DNA of 64,000 nucleotides, taken from NCBI GenBank assembly GCA_030587605.1, contig JAUQYT010000196.1, forward strand, positions 1 through 64,000, in the 5' to 3' direction. The position numbers and the translations under genes are program-made. The stretch's first letter is position 1. Each line of letters begins with the position of its first letter. Shown piece after piece: positions 1 through 8,853 of this stretch. The stretch comes from Candidatus Njordarchaeum guaymasense. Its GTDB lineage: Archaea > Asgardarchaeota > Njordarchaeia > Njordarchaeales > Njordarchaeaceae. A model generated the notes under the pieces. It was not told the origin of the DNA and ran no database searches. It saw only the letters and a list, made by a program, of their open reading frames with translations.

Positions 1-2945
1 TGGTTCTTCATGGCTTCTATTGCTGTGACGTAAGTTCTAAGCGCTTCCTTGTAGTTCCCCGCTTGGTAGGCTTCTTCTGCTATGGTTTTCAGTCTCTTAA
101 CCTCTAGGTGAGTCCCTTTTGTGATCATGGTGTTCTCGTTCTCAATGTGACGTGTTGCGGGCTCTACGTCAAGGTTCCTTGTCTCAGTGTCATAGATTAT
201 TGGGTAGTTTATCATGTCGCTTACTATGATGTCGTGGTTGTCTACTCTTGGGGGGTCTATTTGGATCGTTTTGATCCTTATTGGCTTGGAGTGTTTAGGT
301 GTTATGATGATGGCTTCCATTTTGGGCATTGCTTTTAGGTAGTTGGTCTGCTCATCGTTTAGGTTGAGCCATTTCGCCGCTTTCTCGCTGTCTACCGTAG
401 TTCTTAGGAAGATCTTGGTGGCAGCGTTCGCTACAATGTTTTGGCTTATGTTCGGTCTTTGTGTTGAGATTATTACTCCTTGTCCGGTTGCCCTTAACAG
501 TAGAACCATCTGCTCTGTTATTCCTGTTTCAGCTGTTGTCTTCTTGGTTAGTATTTCTGGGACCACTTCAAGGGCGTCGTCGATGATCAGTATGTGTCTC
601 AGGTGATCTTGAATTCCTCGTTGTTGGGCGGCTGTAGCAACATACTTTGTGATGATGTTCGATATGAGACGTAAGTCTTCTGCCGTCCCATTGGCTTTGA
701 TTTCTGAAAGATCTATTATTGCTCTGCGCTTGACGAGATCGCCAAAACTCACATTACTCTTATCATGGTTGAATACTTCGTTCAGCGGATTTCGCGTAAA
801 CGAGTCCAGTCGATTGAGTAGTGCTTGGATCGTTGACTCTATCTGGGGCAGGGAAGACAACCCGTGTCTTTTTGCATAGTTTTGAAGCCAGCCGTTGAAG
901 CTGACCCAATTCCGCATAGGTTTGATTTCCCCATTTTCGTGTTCGTGGGTCGCAATTCCCCCGGTCTTGTCCTCATCGTGTCTGATGTCTTCTTGGTCAA
1001 GATGTGTTGTGGATGTCATGTAGGTAACCAGTGCTTCATAGAAAACCCGCTCCATCTGAGCGCTAAGCTCTCTATTCTGGTCGGTGAAGAGTGTCGAGAA
1101 AGTTTCTTTCAGTATGGCAAATATTTTCTTTGCGTGCGTCTCTGGCTTCTCTGTTTGAGGATCAAAGAGGTTGATCTTGGTGGGGGCAATTTTGGAAGCT
1201 GGTCTGAGGTACACTACGTTATCTATCAGTTTCACAAGAGGTTTGTACTCGCCTTTCATCTCTATTAGCGTCCAAGCAACGTCGTAGGCTGACATCTCCT
1301 GAAGCAGATTCATGATCAGCCTTGTTTTACCAAAACCTGTTTCACCGAAGACGACCGTGTGGAGCATCAAATCCTCGAGCTTTATTCTCATCGGGCAAAT
1401 CTCATTTTCATCGTGCATCACAGTACCAATCGTAATTTCGCCGTCTTCCAATTCCTCCCTAGGAGGGAGATCGAAGACCGGTATTTCGGTTTCAGGTATA
1501 CCCACTATGTGTCGTTCCGGCAGTTGTATCAGCGCCGCAGCCAACCTAGAAGAAGCCTTCATGGTAGTGATTCCGATATCCCATCTGAACATGAGGTTCT
1601 TCAAACGTTTCGAGATCCTCTTGCCTTCGAGTTTCTCACCTTTCACTCTAAGACTCGGGCTCGAGTAAACCGCTTCAACACATGCATCCCCTTTTTCCTG
1701 AAGCAGTTTTGTTTCTTCTTCAGTATTACCCCGATATACGATGTATGCCGAGATATTCCAGTATCCACTAAGCTGAGCATGTCTTTCTTCCCTCACTTCT
1801 CTTCTCTTCTCGCTAAGCTCAAGCAACACTCTCATGTCAGGCTCGTTTCTTGCCTTCTCGATAAGTTTAGCCTCAGATGGTATAGAAGGCGGGGCTATTG
1901 CTTCCAAGTGGATTACCATCGAAGCCGCTAATCGCTCTCTTGCAAATGTCGATAAGAACTGTTCAACTCTAGCCTGCGGTATCTCCATCGTCGCAGTCGT
2001 GTCGCTTTTCCCCCTTAAGGCACTGACAGCAACGAATCGCTTCTCCGATCTCTGTATTCCCCCGATCTTTAGAACTCCAAACTCTGGTTCGATGGTGTAA
2101 GGTGAATCTCTCCCTAGGATCAAACCGTAAGCGCTCCATAGCTGGTAGCCTTGGAGAAAATCGATCTTAGTCTTGAATCTGATCTGCAAAATGCTTCGCA
2201 GCTTTTCAGCTTTCTCCTCAGCAAGTTTTGTAGCACGGTCAGTATCCGAATCGGCTGCGAACGTAAAGAAATTCACTGATGTAAGACCATTCTCAATTGT
2301 GAATTCAACACTGAAATCTGGTACGTTACTCCACAGAGAAGTCAAATGCGAGTAGTCAAACGAGTCATCTTCCAGTTCCCCAAAATTTAGGCTTTCATTT
2401 TTATGAAAGACATCCCTTTTCCTGGTCGGCCCGGAATCTAGTGTTGACCGACTTACCAACTTCAAAATGCAGAGAGCTATGTTTCTGTTCTTGCCCTTGA
2501 AGACCAAGCTCTTGCTATGATAATGAGTTAGCTCCCCGGTAGCATCGACATCTTTAATTCTTGACATCCCCCTGAGAACCGAAAGTGCAGCTAATACCAC
2601 GGACAGGGGGAGTCCTGTTATTAGAACAACGGGGGTAAGCCATCCTATGATCCTGCTTGAGGATGGAAATGGCTCTACCAATGGAAGAACCGCATAGTTC
2701 GAGATTGAGACTGCGGTGATTATATTAAGGCACGCAATAGTTGCGTAATTAAGCTTCTTTCTTATGACCCCTTTCTCAAACAGTAACTGAGCAAAGCACT
2801 GCAGAACTATGATGAAGGTTGATGCCAGTGATATTCCCAGTATCTCTTGACAGACCAAGGTAAGGCTCACTAGACGAGAAAACTGCGTCAAAAACCTTAT
2901 TACGACTAATAGAAAGAGGTCGACGACGATTAATGCAAATGTCAT
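1..2945 (-). CDS. membrane-anchored HerA/FtsK-like ATPase (DUF87 type), truncated by the window edge
   Basis: The reading frame is open to the left edge, so the C-terminus is missing; about 981 codons are visible. The first 130 residues contain about four hydrophobic helices, so the protein is probably anchored in the membrane. A long charged middle leads into a HerA/FtsK-type P-loop ATPase: Walker A GETGFGKT at about residue 534, Walker B HILIIDDALEVV near 784, and the STQRP motif typical of HerA near 827. The visible end looks like a TPR helix (EAYQAGNYKEALRTYVTAI). I start at the ATG at 2945; an in-frame GTG lies at 2966. Relatives pump DNA or act as coupling ATPases in secretion and conjugation. 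There is no NurA nuclease nearby, so a HerA-NurA end-resection role is not supported. The substrate is unknown. It lies downstream of atpA on the same strand. Confidence 0.8.
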   Translation of the reverse strand, partial: MTFALIVVDLFLLVVIRFLTQFSRLVSLTLVCQEILGISLASTFIIVLQCFAQLLFEKGVIRKKLNYATIACLNIITAVSISNYAVLPLVEPFPSSSRIIGWLTPVVLITGLPLSVVLAALSVLRGMSRIKDVDATGELTHYHSKSLVFKGKNRNIALCILKLVSRSTLDSGPTRKRDVFHKNESLNFGELEDDSFDYSHLTSLWSNVPDFSVEFTIENGLTSVNFFTFAADSDTDRATKLAEEKAEKLRSILQIRFKTKIDFLQGYQLWSAYGLILGRDSPYTIEPEFGVLKIGGIQRSEKRFVAVSALRGKSDTTATMEIPQARVEQFLSTFARERLAASMVIHLEAIAPPSIPSEAKLIEKARNEPDMRVLLELSEKRREVREERHAQLSGYWNISAYIVYRGNTEEETKLLQEKGDACVEAVYSSPSLRVKGEKLEGKRISKRLKNLMFRWDIGITTMKASSRLAAALIQLPERHIVGIPETEIPVFDLPPREELEDGEITIGTVMHDENEICPMRIKLEDLMLHTVVFGETGFGKTRLIMNLLQEMSAYDVAWTLIEMKGEYKPLVKLIDNVVYLRPASKIAPTKINLFDPQTEKPETHAKKIFAILKETFSTLFTDQNRELSAQMERVFYEALVTYMTSTTHLDQEDIRHDEDKTGGIATHEHENGEIKPMRNWVSFNGWLQNYAKRHGLSSLPQIESTIQALLNRLDSFTRNPLNEVFNHDKSNVSFGDLVKRRAIIDLSEIKANGTAEDLRLISNIITKYVATAAQQRGIQDHLRHILIIDDALEVVPEILTKKTTAETGITEQMVLLLRATGQGVIISTQRPNISQNIVANAATKIFLRTTVDSEKAAKWLNLNDEQTNYLKAMPKMEAIIITPKHSKPIRIKTIQIDPPRVDNHDIIVSDMINYPIIYDTETRNLDVEPATRHIENENTMITKGTHLEVKRLKTIAEEAYQAGNYKEALRTYVTAIEAMKN

Positions 2946-3092
2946 TGTTCTATTGATTACGGGCACCCATCAGTCTAGTCGGAGAAGTGCAATATTAGAA
3001 CCCCTCCCAAAAGAGTGATTCAGTCAAGAATAAGACAAAGAAACTGGGAGGAGCTGCCACATTAATGGCGTCTGATATTAGATCTTGGGTAT

Positions 3093-4889
3093 CTATCTCG
3101 CAGCAGTTGCAGTTGGTGTCGCTCTAGTGAGTAAGGATTCAAATTGATTATCTATCCTCTTCTCTACTTCATCGAACACTTCTTTGACCTTCGAGTGTTC
3201 AACTATCTTGAGGCGAGCCACTTCATCGTAAGTGCTTAGCTTTAGAACATCTCTAATTGGAATACCTAAACTCACGGCTCTCTTCATGTTCTCATAGAAC
3301 TTGACTATGACCCGTAACATCCTATATGACTTCGAGGGGTCACAGTAGGAGTCTACTGGGTGTAATGCGGACTGCATCAGATAGTCCTCTCTAATCATCC
3401 TTGTTGCTTCCAAGATTACTTTCTCTGTCTCCGGAAGAGCATCAGGCCCCACGAGTTGAACGATCTCCTTGAGCTCTTCTTCTCTCTGAAGCAGAGTCAT
3501 AGCAGTTTCCCTTAAAGAAGCCCACTCCGAGCTGACCTTATCCGTAAACCATTCTTTCAAATTGTCTAAGTATAGGCTGTAGCTCTGAAGCCAGTTGATT
3601 GCCGGGAAGTGTCTTCTTGATGCTAGATCCTTATCGAGTGCCCAGAAGACCTTGACAATCCTTAAGGTGTTCACCGTCACCGGTTCAGAGAAGTCTCCAC
3701 CCGGCGGGCTAACCGCCCCAGTCACACTAATGCTACCAAGACGCTCCTCAGGGCCTAGAGTTACCACTCTTCCAGCTCGCTCATAGAACTGTGACAGCCG
3801 GCTTGCCAGGTATGCTGGGTATCCCTCTTCTCCAGGCATCTCCTCAAGACGTCCTGAAATCTCTCTTAGCGCTTCAGCCCACCTTGAAGTGCTATCAGCC
3901 ATTAATGCCACATCACAACCCATATCCCTAAAGTACTCTGCCATGGTGATTCCCGTGTAGATACTTGCCTCCCTGGCTGCAACAGGCATGTTACTAGTAT
4001 TCGCTATTAGCACTGTTCGGGTCATTAGTGGCTCCCCTGATCTGGGATCAGTCAACTTGGGGAAATCCTCTAACACTTCTGTCATTTCATTTCCTCTCTC
4101 ACCGCAACCAACATAGATAATTATCTTTGCGTCAGCCCACTTGGCCAGTTGATGCAGCATGACTGTTTTCCCGGTCCCGAACCCACCAGGAATAGCCGCT
4201 GTTCCACCTTTGGCTGTGGGGAAGAATGTATCTATGATTCTTTGACCTGTAACCAACGGCGTGAGAGTACCTAACTTGAACTTAATGGGTCTTGCTCTTC
4301 GAACAGGCCATGTCTGAAGGAGAGCTAAACTGAATTCTTCACCATCTTCTTTCTTGATTGTTGCTACGCTGTCTGTGATCCTATATTCTCCTTCGTCAGC
4401 TACTTCAGTCAATTCTCCTGACATACCATATGGAACAAGTATTCTATGTGTAACGAGCCTTGTTTCAGGGATATCACCTATTATGGAGCCAGGCTCGACT
4501 TTGACACCTCTTTTCAATAGCGGAGTGAATTTCCATTGGGTGCTTCGGGGGAGGGCTTCTGCGACAACCCCTCTCTTTATGAAGTCACCGACAGCTTCCT
4601 TAATTCTGGGTAGCGGACGTTGAATTCCATCGAAGATCTGACCTATCAGGCCAGGTCCCAATTCAACCGACAGGGGGCGCCCAGTTGCGACAACGTCTTC
4701 CCCCGGTTTGATTCCAGAGGTCTCCTCGTAGACTTGGATCGTGCAAACGTCTCCCCTTACTCTGTTCACTTCCCCAATTAACCCTTCATTTCCTACCTTG
4801 CAGACCTCATACATCTTCACACCACGAAGTCCATCAGCATCCACAACGGGGCCCGACACCCTGATTATCTTACCTGTGATCTCCGACAC
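3093..4889 (-). CDS. atpA: A-type ATP synthase catalytic subunit A
   Basis: This is the nucleotide-hydrolysing and synthesising subunit of the archaeal A1A0 ATP synthase, acting on the cytoplasmic face of the membrane. At 598 residues it has the usual family length. It shows the N-terminal barrel, the insertion domain (about 115-190) that marks A subunits, Walker A GGFGTGKT at 235-242, and the [18 protein letters not shown] block. The start is GTG, preceded by AAGGTGG. No intein is present. The B subunit, normally the next gene, is not downstream; a HerA-like ATPase is there instead, and no other subunit is found in the window. The gene therefore appears to stand alone. Confidence 0.97.
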   Translation of the reverse strand: MSEITGKIIRVSGPVVDADGLRGVKMYEVCKVGNEGLIGEVNRVRGDVCTIQVYEETSGIKPGEDVVATGRPLSVELGPGLIGQIFDGIQRPLPRIKEAVGDFIKRGVVAEALPRSTQWKFTPLLKRGVKVEPGSIIGDIPETRLVTHRILVPYGMSGELTEVADEGEYRITDSVATIKKEDGEEFSLALLQTWPVRRARPIKFKLGTLTPLVTGQRIIDTFFPTAKGGTAAIPGGFGTGKTVMLHQLAKWADAKIIIYVGCGERGNEMTEVLEDFPKLTDPRSGEPLMTRTVLIANTSNMPVAAREASIYTGITMAEYFRDMGCDVALMADSTSRWAEALREISGRLEEMPGEEGYPAYLASRLSQFYERAGRVVTLGPEERLGSISVTGAVSPPGGDFSEPVTVNTLRIVKVFWALDKDLASRRHFPAINWLQSYSLYLDNLKEWFTDKVSSEWASLRETAMTLLQREEELKEIVQLVGPDALPETEKVILEATRMIREDYLMQSALHPVDSYCDPSKSYRMLRVIVKFYENMKRAVSLGIPIRDVLKLSTYDEVARLKIVEHSKVKEVFDEVEKRIDNQFESLLTRATPTATAAR

Positions 4890-5089
4890 GATAATCCACC
4901 TTTGATCTTTGTGACTCCATGAACCAGCAATAGGTGAGAAGGGATTGTATGACCCTTAAAATAGTTACGGCAAGTTTGACTTATTTAAAGATTATGAAGA
5001 CCTCTCCTCCTAAAGAGGGAGCTTTCGATCAGCGTGGGGGGTTTCTTATACTGGTATATCTAAACAACTGCTTGAGAGGATGGATCAGT

Positions 5090-5437
5090 ATGCATTTATC
5101 ACTGGAGAGACTTGTGACTACAGTCCTGCTTCTATTTCTGGCCCTGTCGATCACTCCTAATCTTTTCATTACCAATACCCTCTCTTCTCAACCAGGTTAC
5201 GTAACAGCTGGTGAGGTATTGAGTATTATTCAAAGTGTTTGGGCTATCGACATTATTGTGATTTCCCTTTCTGTTGATCACACCTCTCTCTCTTTAAGCG
5301 TTATTCCATTCGTGTGCATTCTTCCAGTGGCGCTAATGATTTGTGTCGCGGACTATCAAGCATTTATGAGTGTTGTTGGCCTAGCTCTCTTGACGATTAT
5401 CTTTGTGATCGCCCGATACATTGCGAATTCGATGTAG
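5090..5437 (+). CDS. small membrane protein, unknown function
   Basis: A 115-residue frame starting at the ATG at 5090 (MHLSLERLV). I prefer this start to the upstream GTG or ATG codons because the added residues would be polar and unlike a membrane protein. It has three hydrophobic stretches: about 8-27, 70-90 and 93-112. No motif was recognised. It is divergent from atpA; a TATA-like TTATTTAAAG at 4981-4990 lies in the shared upstream region. No function can be assigned, and the gene could be poorly conserved. Confidence 0.5.
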   Translation: MHLSLERLVTTVLLLFLALSITPNLFITNTLSSQPGYVTAGEVLSIIQSVWAIDIIVISLSVDHTSLSLSVIPFVCILPVALMICVADYQAFMSVVGLALLTIIFVIARYIANSM

Positions 5438-5692
5438 CAGGAATTAAGAAACATGATTAATGAATAGACAAAATTGGTTGTTTCGATGCACGGAGCCTCT
5501 TGAGCTGTCGCTAGTAGGTTTTCTGAAGATTTACACCGAAACCTCTGCTTTTCACTTTTATGTCTCTCCCTCGAAGCATTTAAGACAAGTTCGTACTATG
5601 ATCGATTATCTGTCAGCGTGGTGGAGGTCTCTGAGTTCCCAAAGAATTGAAACGAACAAGCTTGAAGTCAGTTAGCATCTAGGAACCTCGGG

Positions 5693-6121
5693 GTGACACT
5701 GAAGCTGCGAAAGAGAACCTCCCTAAAACTAGAGGAAGTTCTTATCTCAAAAAGCAGAATCAAGATTCTCAAGGCGTTGGCCATGAGAGGACCTCTGAAT
5801 ATCTCTGAGATAAAGAAGTGCACAGGACTAAACTACAAGTCGACAGTCAAGGCCCTAGAAGCCCTTGATTACATGGGACTCGTCGGAGAGACGGACTACG
5901 ATCGGACTCGAAATTTCCGCATAAAAACCGAGAACGCGGAAGCCTCCGCTGTAAGCGAACTCCTTGAACGACTATACGTTCTCGAAAGGGATCCTCATAC
6001 ACGTGAAGTACGAAGGACTAGGGAAGGAAACATGCTAAGCTCACCCCGCCTACGGAGCCCACCACAAGTCTCCCAGTCAAAATATAAGGAGTTAAGAGAA
6101 TTCCCATCTATGGTAGAATAA
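5693..6121 (+). CDS. winged-helix HTH transcriptional regulator (ArsR/MarR-like)
   Basis: A 142-residue protein with a GTG start. Residues about 15-75 form a clear winged helix: SRIKILKALAMRGPLNISEI, then a recognition helix around GLNYKSTVKALEALDYMGLV and a short wing. The C-terminal third is charged and low in complexity. The domain resembles that of the gene at 54557-54883 (LSISEIVRLTRLNHNSVEQH), so the two look like paralogues. It sits 38 bases upstream of radA on the same strand and may share a transcript with it. The target is unknown. Confidence 0.75.
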   Translation: MTLKLRKRTSLKLEEVLISKSRIKILKALAMRGPLNISEIKKCTGLNYKSTVKALEALDYMGLVGETDYDRTRNFRIKTENAEASAVSELLERLYVLERDPHTREVRRTREGNMLSSPRLRSPPQVSQSKYKELREFPSMVE

Positions 6122-6159
6122 ACTCTACAACTACTCGAAATGAAACGGAGGGATAGGCC

Positions 6160-7137
6160 ATTACAGAAGATACTGAGATCTCGGAAGAGAATACGACAGC
6201 CGCAAAGACTCTAATAGATCTTCCTGGCGTTGGTCCCGCCATAGCTAAGAAATTGGCTGAGTCAGGTTACCGACGAATTGAGTCTATAGCAGTAGCGTCA
6301 GCTCAAGAGCTGTCCAAGGTGACCGACATAGGTCTAAATACCGCGCAAAAGATCATAGAAGAGGCGCGCAAAGCTCTTGAGATTGGTTTCGAGACAGCAG
6401 AAGACATCTTTAAGAGAAGACAGAACGTAGGACGAATCATCACAAGCTCCAAAAACCTTGATACCCTCATAGGTGGAGGAGTTGAAACCCAGTCAATAAC
6501 AGAGGCATATGGTGAATATAGAACAGGAAAGACCCAGATAGCTCACCAGCTATCAGTCAATGTCCAACTCCCAACTGAGAGAGGCGGGCTATCAGCAGGG
6601 GCGCTTTATGTGGATTGTGAGGGAACATTCAGACCCGAACGCATTTATCAAATGGCTCTCGGACAGAAACTTGACCCAAACAAAGCTCTAAAAAACATAG
6701 TAGTCGCAAGAGCCTACAACTCCGATCACCAGGCTCTGCTAGCACACCAAGCCGAGGAATTTGTTGACGAGAAGAACATAAAGCTAGTAGTCGTTGACTC
6801 AATAGCAGGGCACTTTCGCGCCGAATACATCGGACGCGAGAGATTGGCAGAGCGTCAACAGAAACTAAATAGACACCTGCATGAACTGCAAAAGCTTGCT
6901 GACATACACGGTGTTGCAGTATTCGTCACAAATCAAGTCATGGCCAGACCAGATGTATTCTTCGGCGATCCCACTCAGCCGGTAGGCGGTCACGTACTTG
7001 CGCACGTTCCTCAAACGCGATTGTATCTCAGAAGATCTAAAGGGAACATAAGGATATGTAGACTGGTAGACAGCTCATACCTGCCTGAAGGAGAGGCAGT
7101 CTTCGTGATCACAGAAGATGGGATAAAAGATCAGTAG
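6160..7137 (+). CDS. radA: DNA repair and recombination protein RadA, probable ATT start
   Basis: RadA is the archaeal RecA/Rad51 recombinase that forms filaments on single-stranded DNA and performs strand exchange. The ATPase core has Walker A GEYRTGKT (residues 118-125 from the proposed start), Walker B LVVVDSIAGHFR, and the C-terminal PVGGHVLAH and TRLYLRRSKGNIR motifs. The family's N-terminal helix-hairpin-helix domain (LIDLPGVGPAIAKKLAESGY) begins upstream of the first TTG (6253), so that TTG cannot be the start. The frame is closed by a TAG at 6154-6156. The only codon that keeps the whole domain is ATT at 6160, placed 7 bases after GGAGGG (6147-6152). That gives 325 residues, normal for RadA. 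The alternative is a sequencing error just upstream. Confidence 0.93.
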   Translation: MTEDTEISEENTTAAKTLIDLPGVGPAIAKKLAESGYRRIESIAVASAQELSKVTDIGLNTAQKIIEEARKALEIGFETAEDIFKRRQNVGRIITSSKNLDTLIGGGVETQSITEAYGEYRTGKTQIAHQLSVNVQLPTERGGLSAGALYVDCEGTFRPERIYQMALGQKLDPNKALKNIVVARAYNSDHQALLAHQAEEFVDEKNIKLVVVDSIAGHFRAEYIGRERLAERQQKLNRHLHELQKLADIHGVAVFVTNQVMARPDVFFGDPTQPVGGHVLAHVPQTRLYLRRSKGNIRICRLVDSSYLPEGEAVFVITEDGIKDQ

Positions 7138-7147
7138 AAGATGAGAC

Positions 7148-7198
7148 AAACTACCTCATATACCTCATATTCCTCATATTCCTCATATTCCTCATTTT
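7148..7198. repeat. 9-bp tandem repeat CCTCATATT, about five units
   Basis: Five near-identical units of CCTCATATT follow one another between the 3' ends of radA and the tRNA-Arg gene. The last unit degenerates to CCTCATTTT. The block is bracketed by GACAAA and TTTGTC, which could pair. It may be a simple slippage repeat or part of a convergent transcription end. Confidence 0.8.
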
Positions 7199-7206
7199 GT
7201 CAGACA

Positions 7207-7316
7207 TGGCGGGCCCGGAGGGATTTGAACCCTCGACCACCGGCTATCCATGGATAACCGCATTAATTCTGGATCCTTCGCAGGCCGGCGCCCCATCCTG
7301 ACTAGGCCACGGGCCC
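7207..7316 (-). tRNA. tRNA-Arg(GCG), one intron at the canonical position 37/38
   Basis: The acceptor stem GGGCCCG/CGGGCCC, discriminator G and encoded CCA (7207-7209) match archaeal tRNA-Arg. The anticodon stem CCGGC (7284-7288) pairs with GCCGG (7240-7244). After removing a 32-base intron (7246-7277) the loop reads CTGCGAA, with anticodon GCG at 7279-7281. The T-arm GAGGG TTCAAAT CCCTC is intact. The intron position, one base 3' of the anticodon, is the standard archaeal site cut by EndA. Confidence 0.92.
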
Positions 7317-7431
7317 TTTCAAAACAAATTCAGTTAAAGAATAACTCAGCCAGAGTTTAATACCTTTTTCTTCTATGGTATACTTCCTCTACATACGCAC
7401 CAAGGACAAGAATATAAGAATGACCATATGA

Positions 7432-8277
7432 TTGGCAGAGGGTACCACTACACGCTCTGACAATTCAGGCCAGGAAGCGAATGGATATTACGCCAATGAT
7501 GAAAGGATGGGAATCGAAATGGAGCGAGAACAAGAAACAAGTAGCTCCCATTTAAAAGACATAATGTCGCGGATAAGAGTAGTTGAGTTTCTGAGACTTC
7601 TAAAGAGAAACCACACCTACAGCAAGTTGTCTGACGCGTGCGAATTGCCCATTACCGTACTCAACAGATACATCAAAGGCCGAGTATTACCCAGTCAAGA
7701 AAGAGCCAAACTCCTAATCAAGACTTTTCAAGATATGTTCAGTCTGTCACAAGAAGTGAAGAGAAGGATAGTATTCGACAAGAATGGCTATTTTGACAAT
7801 ACGCCTCTCCTCAGTGATACACTCCTATCGCGAGTCGTTGCAAGAGAGGTTACAAGAAGATTCGCAAACAAGAGGGTAACCAAGGTGCTATCACCAGCCG
7901 TCGACGGCATCCCAATTGCAGTCCACGTCGCAAATGAACTTGGAACCGATCTAGTTATCGCAAAGAATGTCAAGGAGGTTGGCATCGAGACCTTCATAGA
8001 AGAAAGCTACATCCCTAGTTACTCTGGTGTGATGATGACTCTGTATCTTCCAAAGAAGGCTATATCGCCCAAGGATAGAGTTGTAATCGTAGACGATGTC
8101 ATAAGGTCAGGTGAAACTCAAAGGGCCCTGATCAATCTGACAAACAAAGTTGGGGCCGCCGTCGTAGGCATTTTTATATTAGTCGCAATCGGAAGCCTGT
8201 GGGAAAAAGAACTAAAGCTCCCTCCCAGTTGCCAAATGGAGATCCTAGTCAAGCTACCAACACCACCTCGTTCCTAA
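7432..8277 (+). CDS. HTH plus phosphoribosyltransferase-domain regulator (GfcR-like)
   Basis: A 281-residue fusion of an N-terminal helix-turn-helix region (about 48-100) and a type I phosphoribosyltransferase domain (about 131-260). The PRPP loop VVIVDDVIRSGET at 217-229 is intact. The architecture matches the archaeal GfcR-type proteins, in which the PRT fold has become a sensor for a sugar-phosphate or nucleotide ligand and controls transcription; some relatives are annotated as orotate or adenine PRTs. I start at TTG 7432. The first 40 residues are low-complexity and acidic, so the ATG at 7507 is possible. It ends next to the convergent protease gene. The regulated genes cannot be told from context. 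Confidence 0.8.
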   Translation: MAEGTTTRSDNSGQEANGYYANDERMGIEMEREQETSSSHLKDIMSRIRVVEFLRLLKRNHTYSKLSDACELPITVLNRYIKGRVLPSQERAKLLIKTFQDMFSLSQEVKRRIVFDKNGYFDNTPLLSDTLLSRVVAREVTRRFANKRVTKVLSPAVDGIPIAVHVANELGTDLVIAKNVKEVGIETFIEESYIPSYSGVMMTLYLPKKAISPKDRVVIVDDVIRSGETQRALINLTNKVGAAVVGIFILVAIGSLWEKELKLPPSCQMEILVKLPTPPRS

Positions 8278-8278
8278 T

Positions 8279-8758
8279 TCATTTGGAGAGTACCCGCCGT
8301 AGTGTTCCTACCAATAGCTCTACAGCGTCCATAACCGGTTTAGAAATCGTTTCCCCGAACTCTAAATTCGACGGTTCAATTCCAACTATGATTACTTCTG
8401 AATCAAACTCCTTTTCCAAGTAGCCAACAAGAAAGGATAATGAGAGATTATGGGTGGAAAAACTAAAGCCGGCGATCTCACCCTTTTCAACAATTCTCGT
8501 GGAGCCTGGCCGCATTCCCATCTGAGCAGCATCGACTACCAGTATATGTGAAGGATGAAACTTGCGTACACCCCAAGTGAAGTTCTCGGGCGCAACGCCA
8601 GCCTCAATGATGCTCATCTCGCTTGATAACCCTACCCGCCGCTTCAACTGTCTTGCAAACTCAATCCCAGCGGCATCGTCACCCTTTAGTTGGTTGCCCA
8701 CCCCGAGTACAAGCAGGCGTTTAAAACCCTTCAATTTTTCCTTTAGCGTAATATAAGC
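8279..8758 (-). CDS. hycI: hydrogenase maturation protease, HycI/HyaD family
   Basis: This endopeptidase removes the C-terminal tail of the [NiFe]-hydrogenase large subunit after nickel insertion. The N-terminal LVLGVGNQLKGDDAAG motif, the VDAAQMG motif and the His in STHNLSLS correspond to the nickel-sensing Glu/Asp, Asp and His positions of the family. The length of 159 residues is normal. I start at ATG 8758 (MAYITLKEK); a GTG at 8773 is the alternative. A TATA-like CTATTTAATG lies about 25 bases upstream. No hydrogenase gene is present in the window, so its partner must be encoded elsewhere. Confidence 0.85.
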   Translation of the reverse strand, partial: AYITLKEKLKGFKRLLVLGVGNQLKGDDAAGIEFARQLKRRVGLSSEMSIIEAGVAPENFTWGVRKFHPSHILVVDAAQMGMRPGSTRIVEKGEIAGFSFSTHNLSLSFLVGYLEKEFDSEVIIVGIEPSNLEFGETISKPVMDAVELLVGTLRRVLSK

Positions 8759-8820
8759 CATTTGGCGCACCACTAAACATTAAATAGGTTCTATGCCTGT
8801 TTTAATCCTAGTCTTATGGC

Positions 8821-8832
8821 GAATTATACTAA
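8821..8832 (+). promoter_or_regulatory. TATA box of endA
   Basis: GAATTATACTAA lies about 25-30 bases upstream of the endA ATG at 8854. That spacing predicts a leaderless or near-leaderless transcript. Confidence 0.5.
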
Positions 8833-8853
8833 TAGCTTCACAGATGATACAAC

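Noticed and set aside
108-2355. a chain of plus-strand frames of 60-190 codons
   Set aside because: They are all antisense to one continuous minus-strand HerA-like gene with clear motifs.
5460-5675. 71-codon plus-strand frame
   Set aside because: No ribosome-binding site, mixed composition and no recognisable motif; it could be a small gene but I cannot support it.
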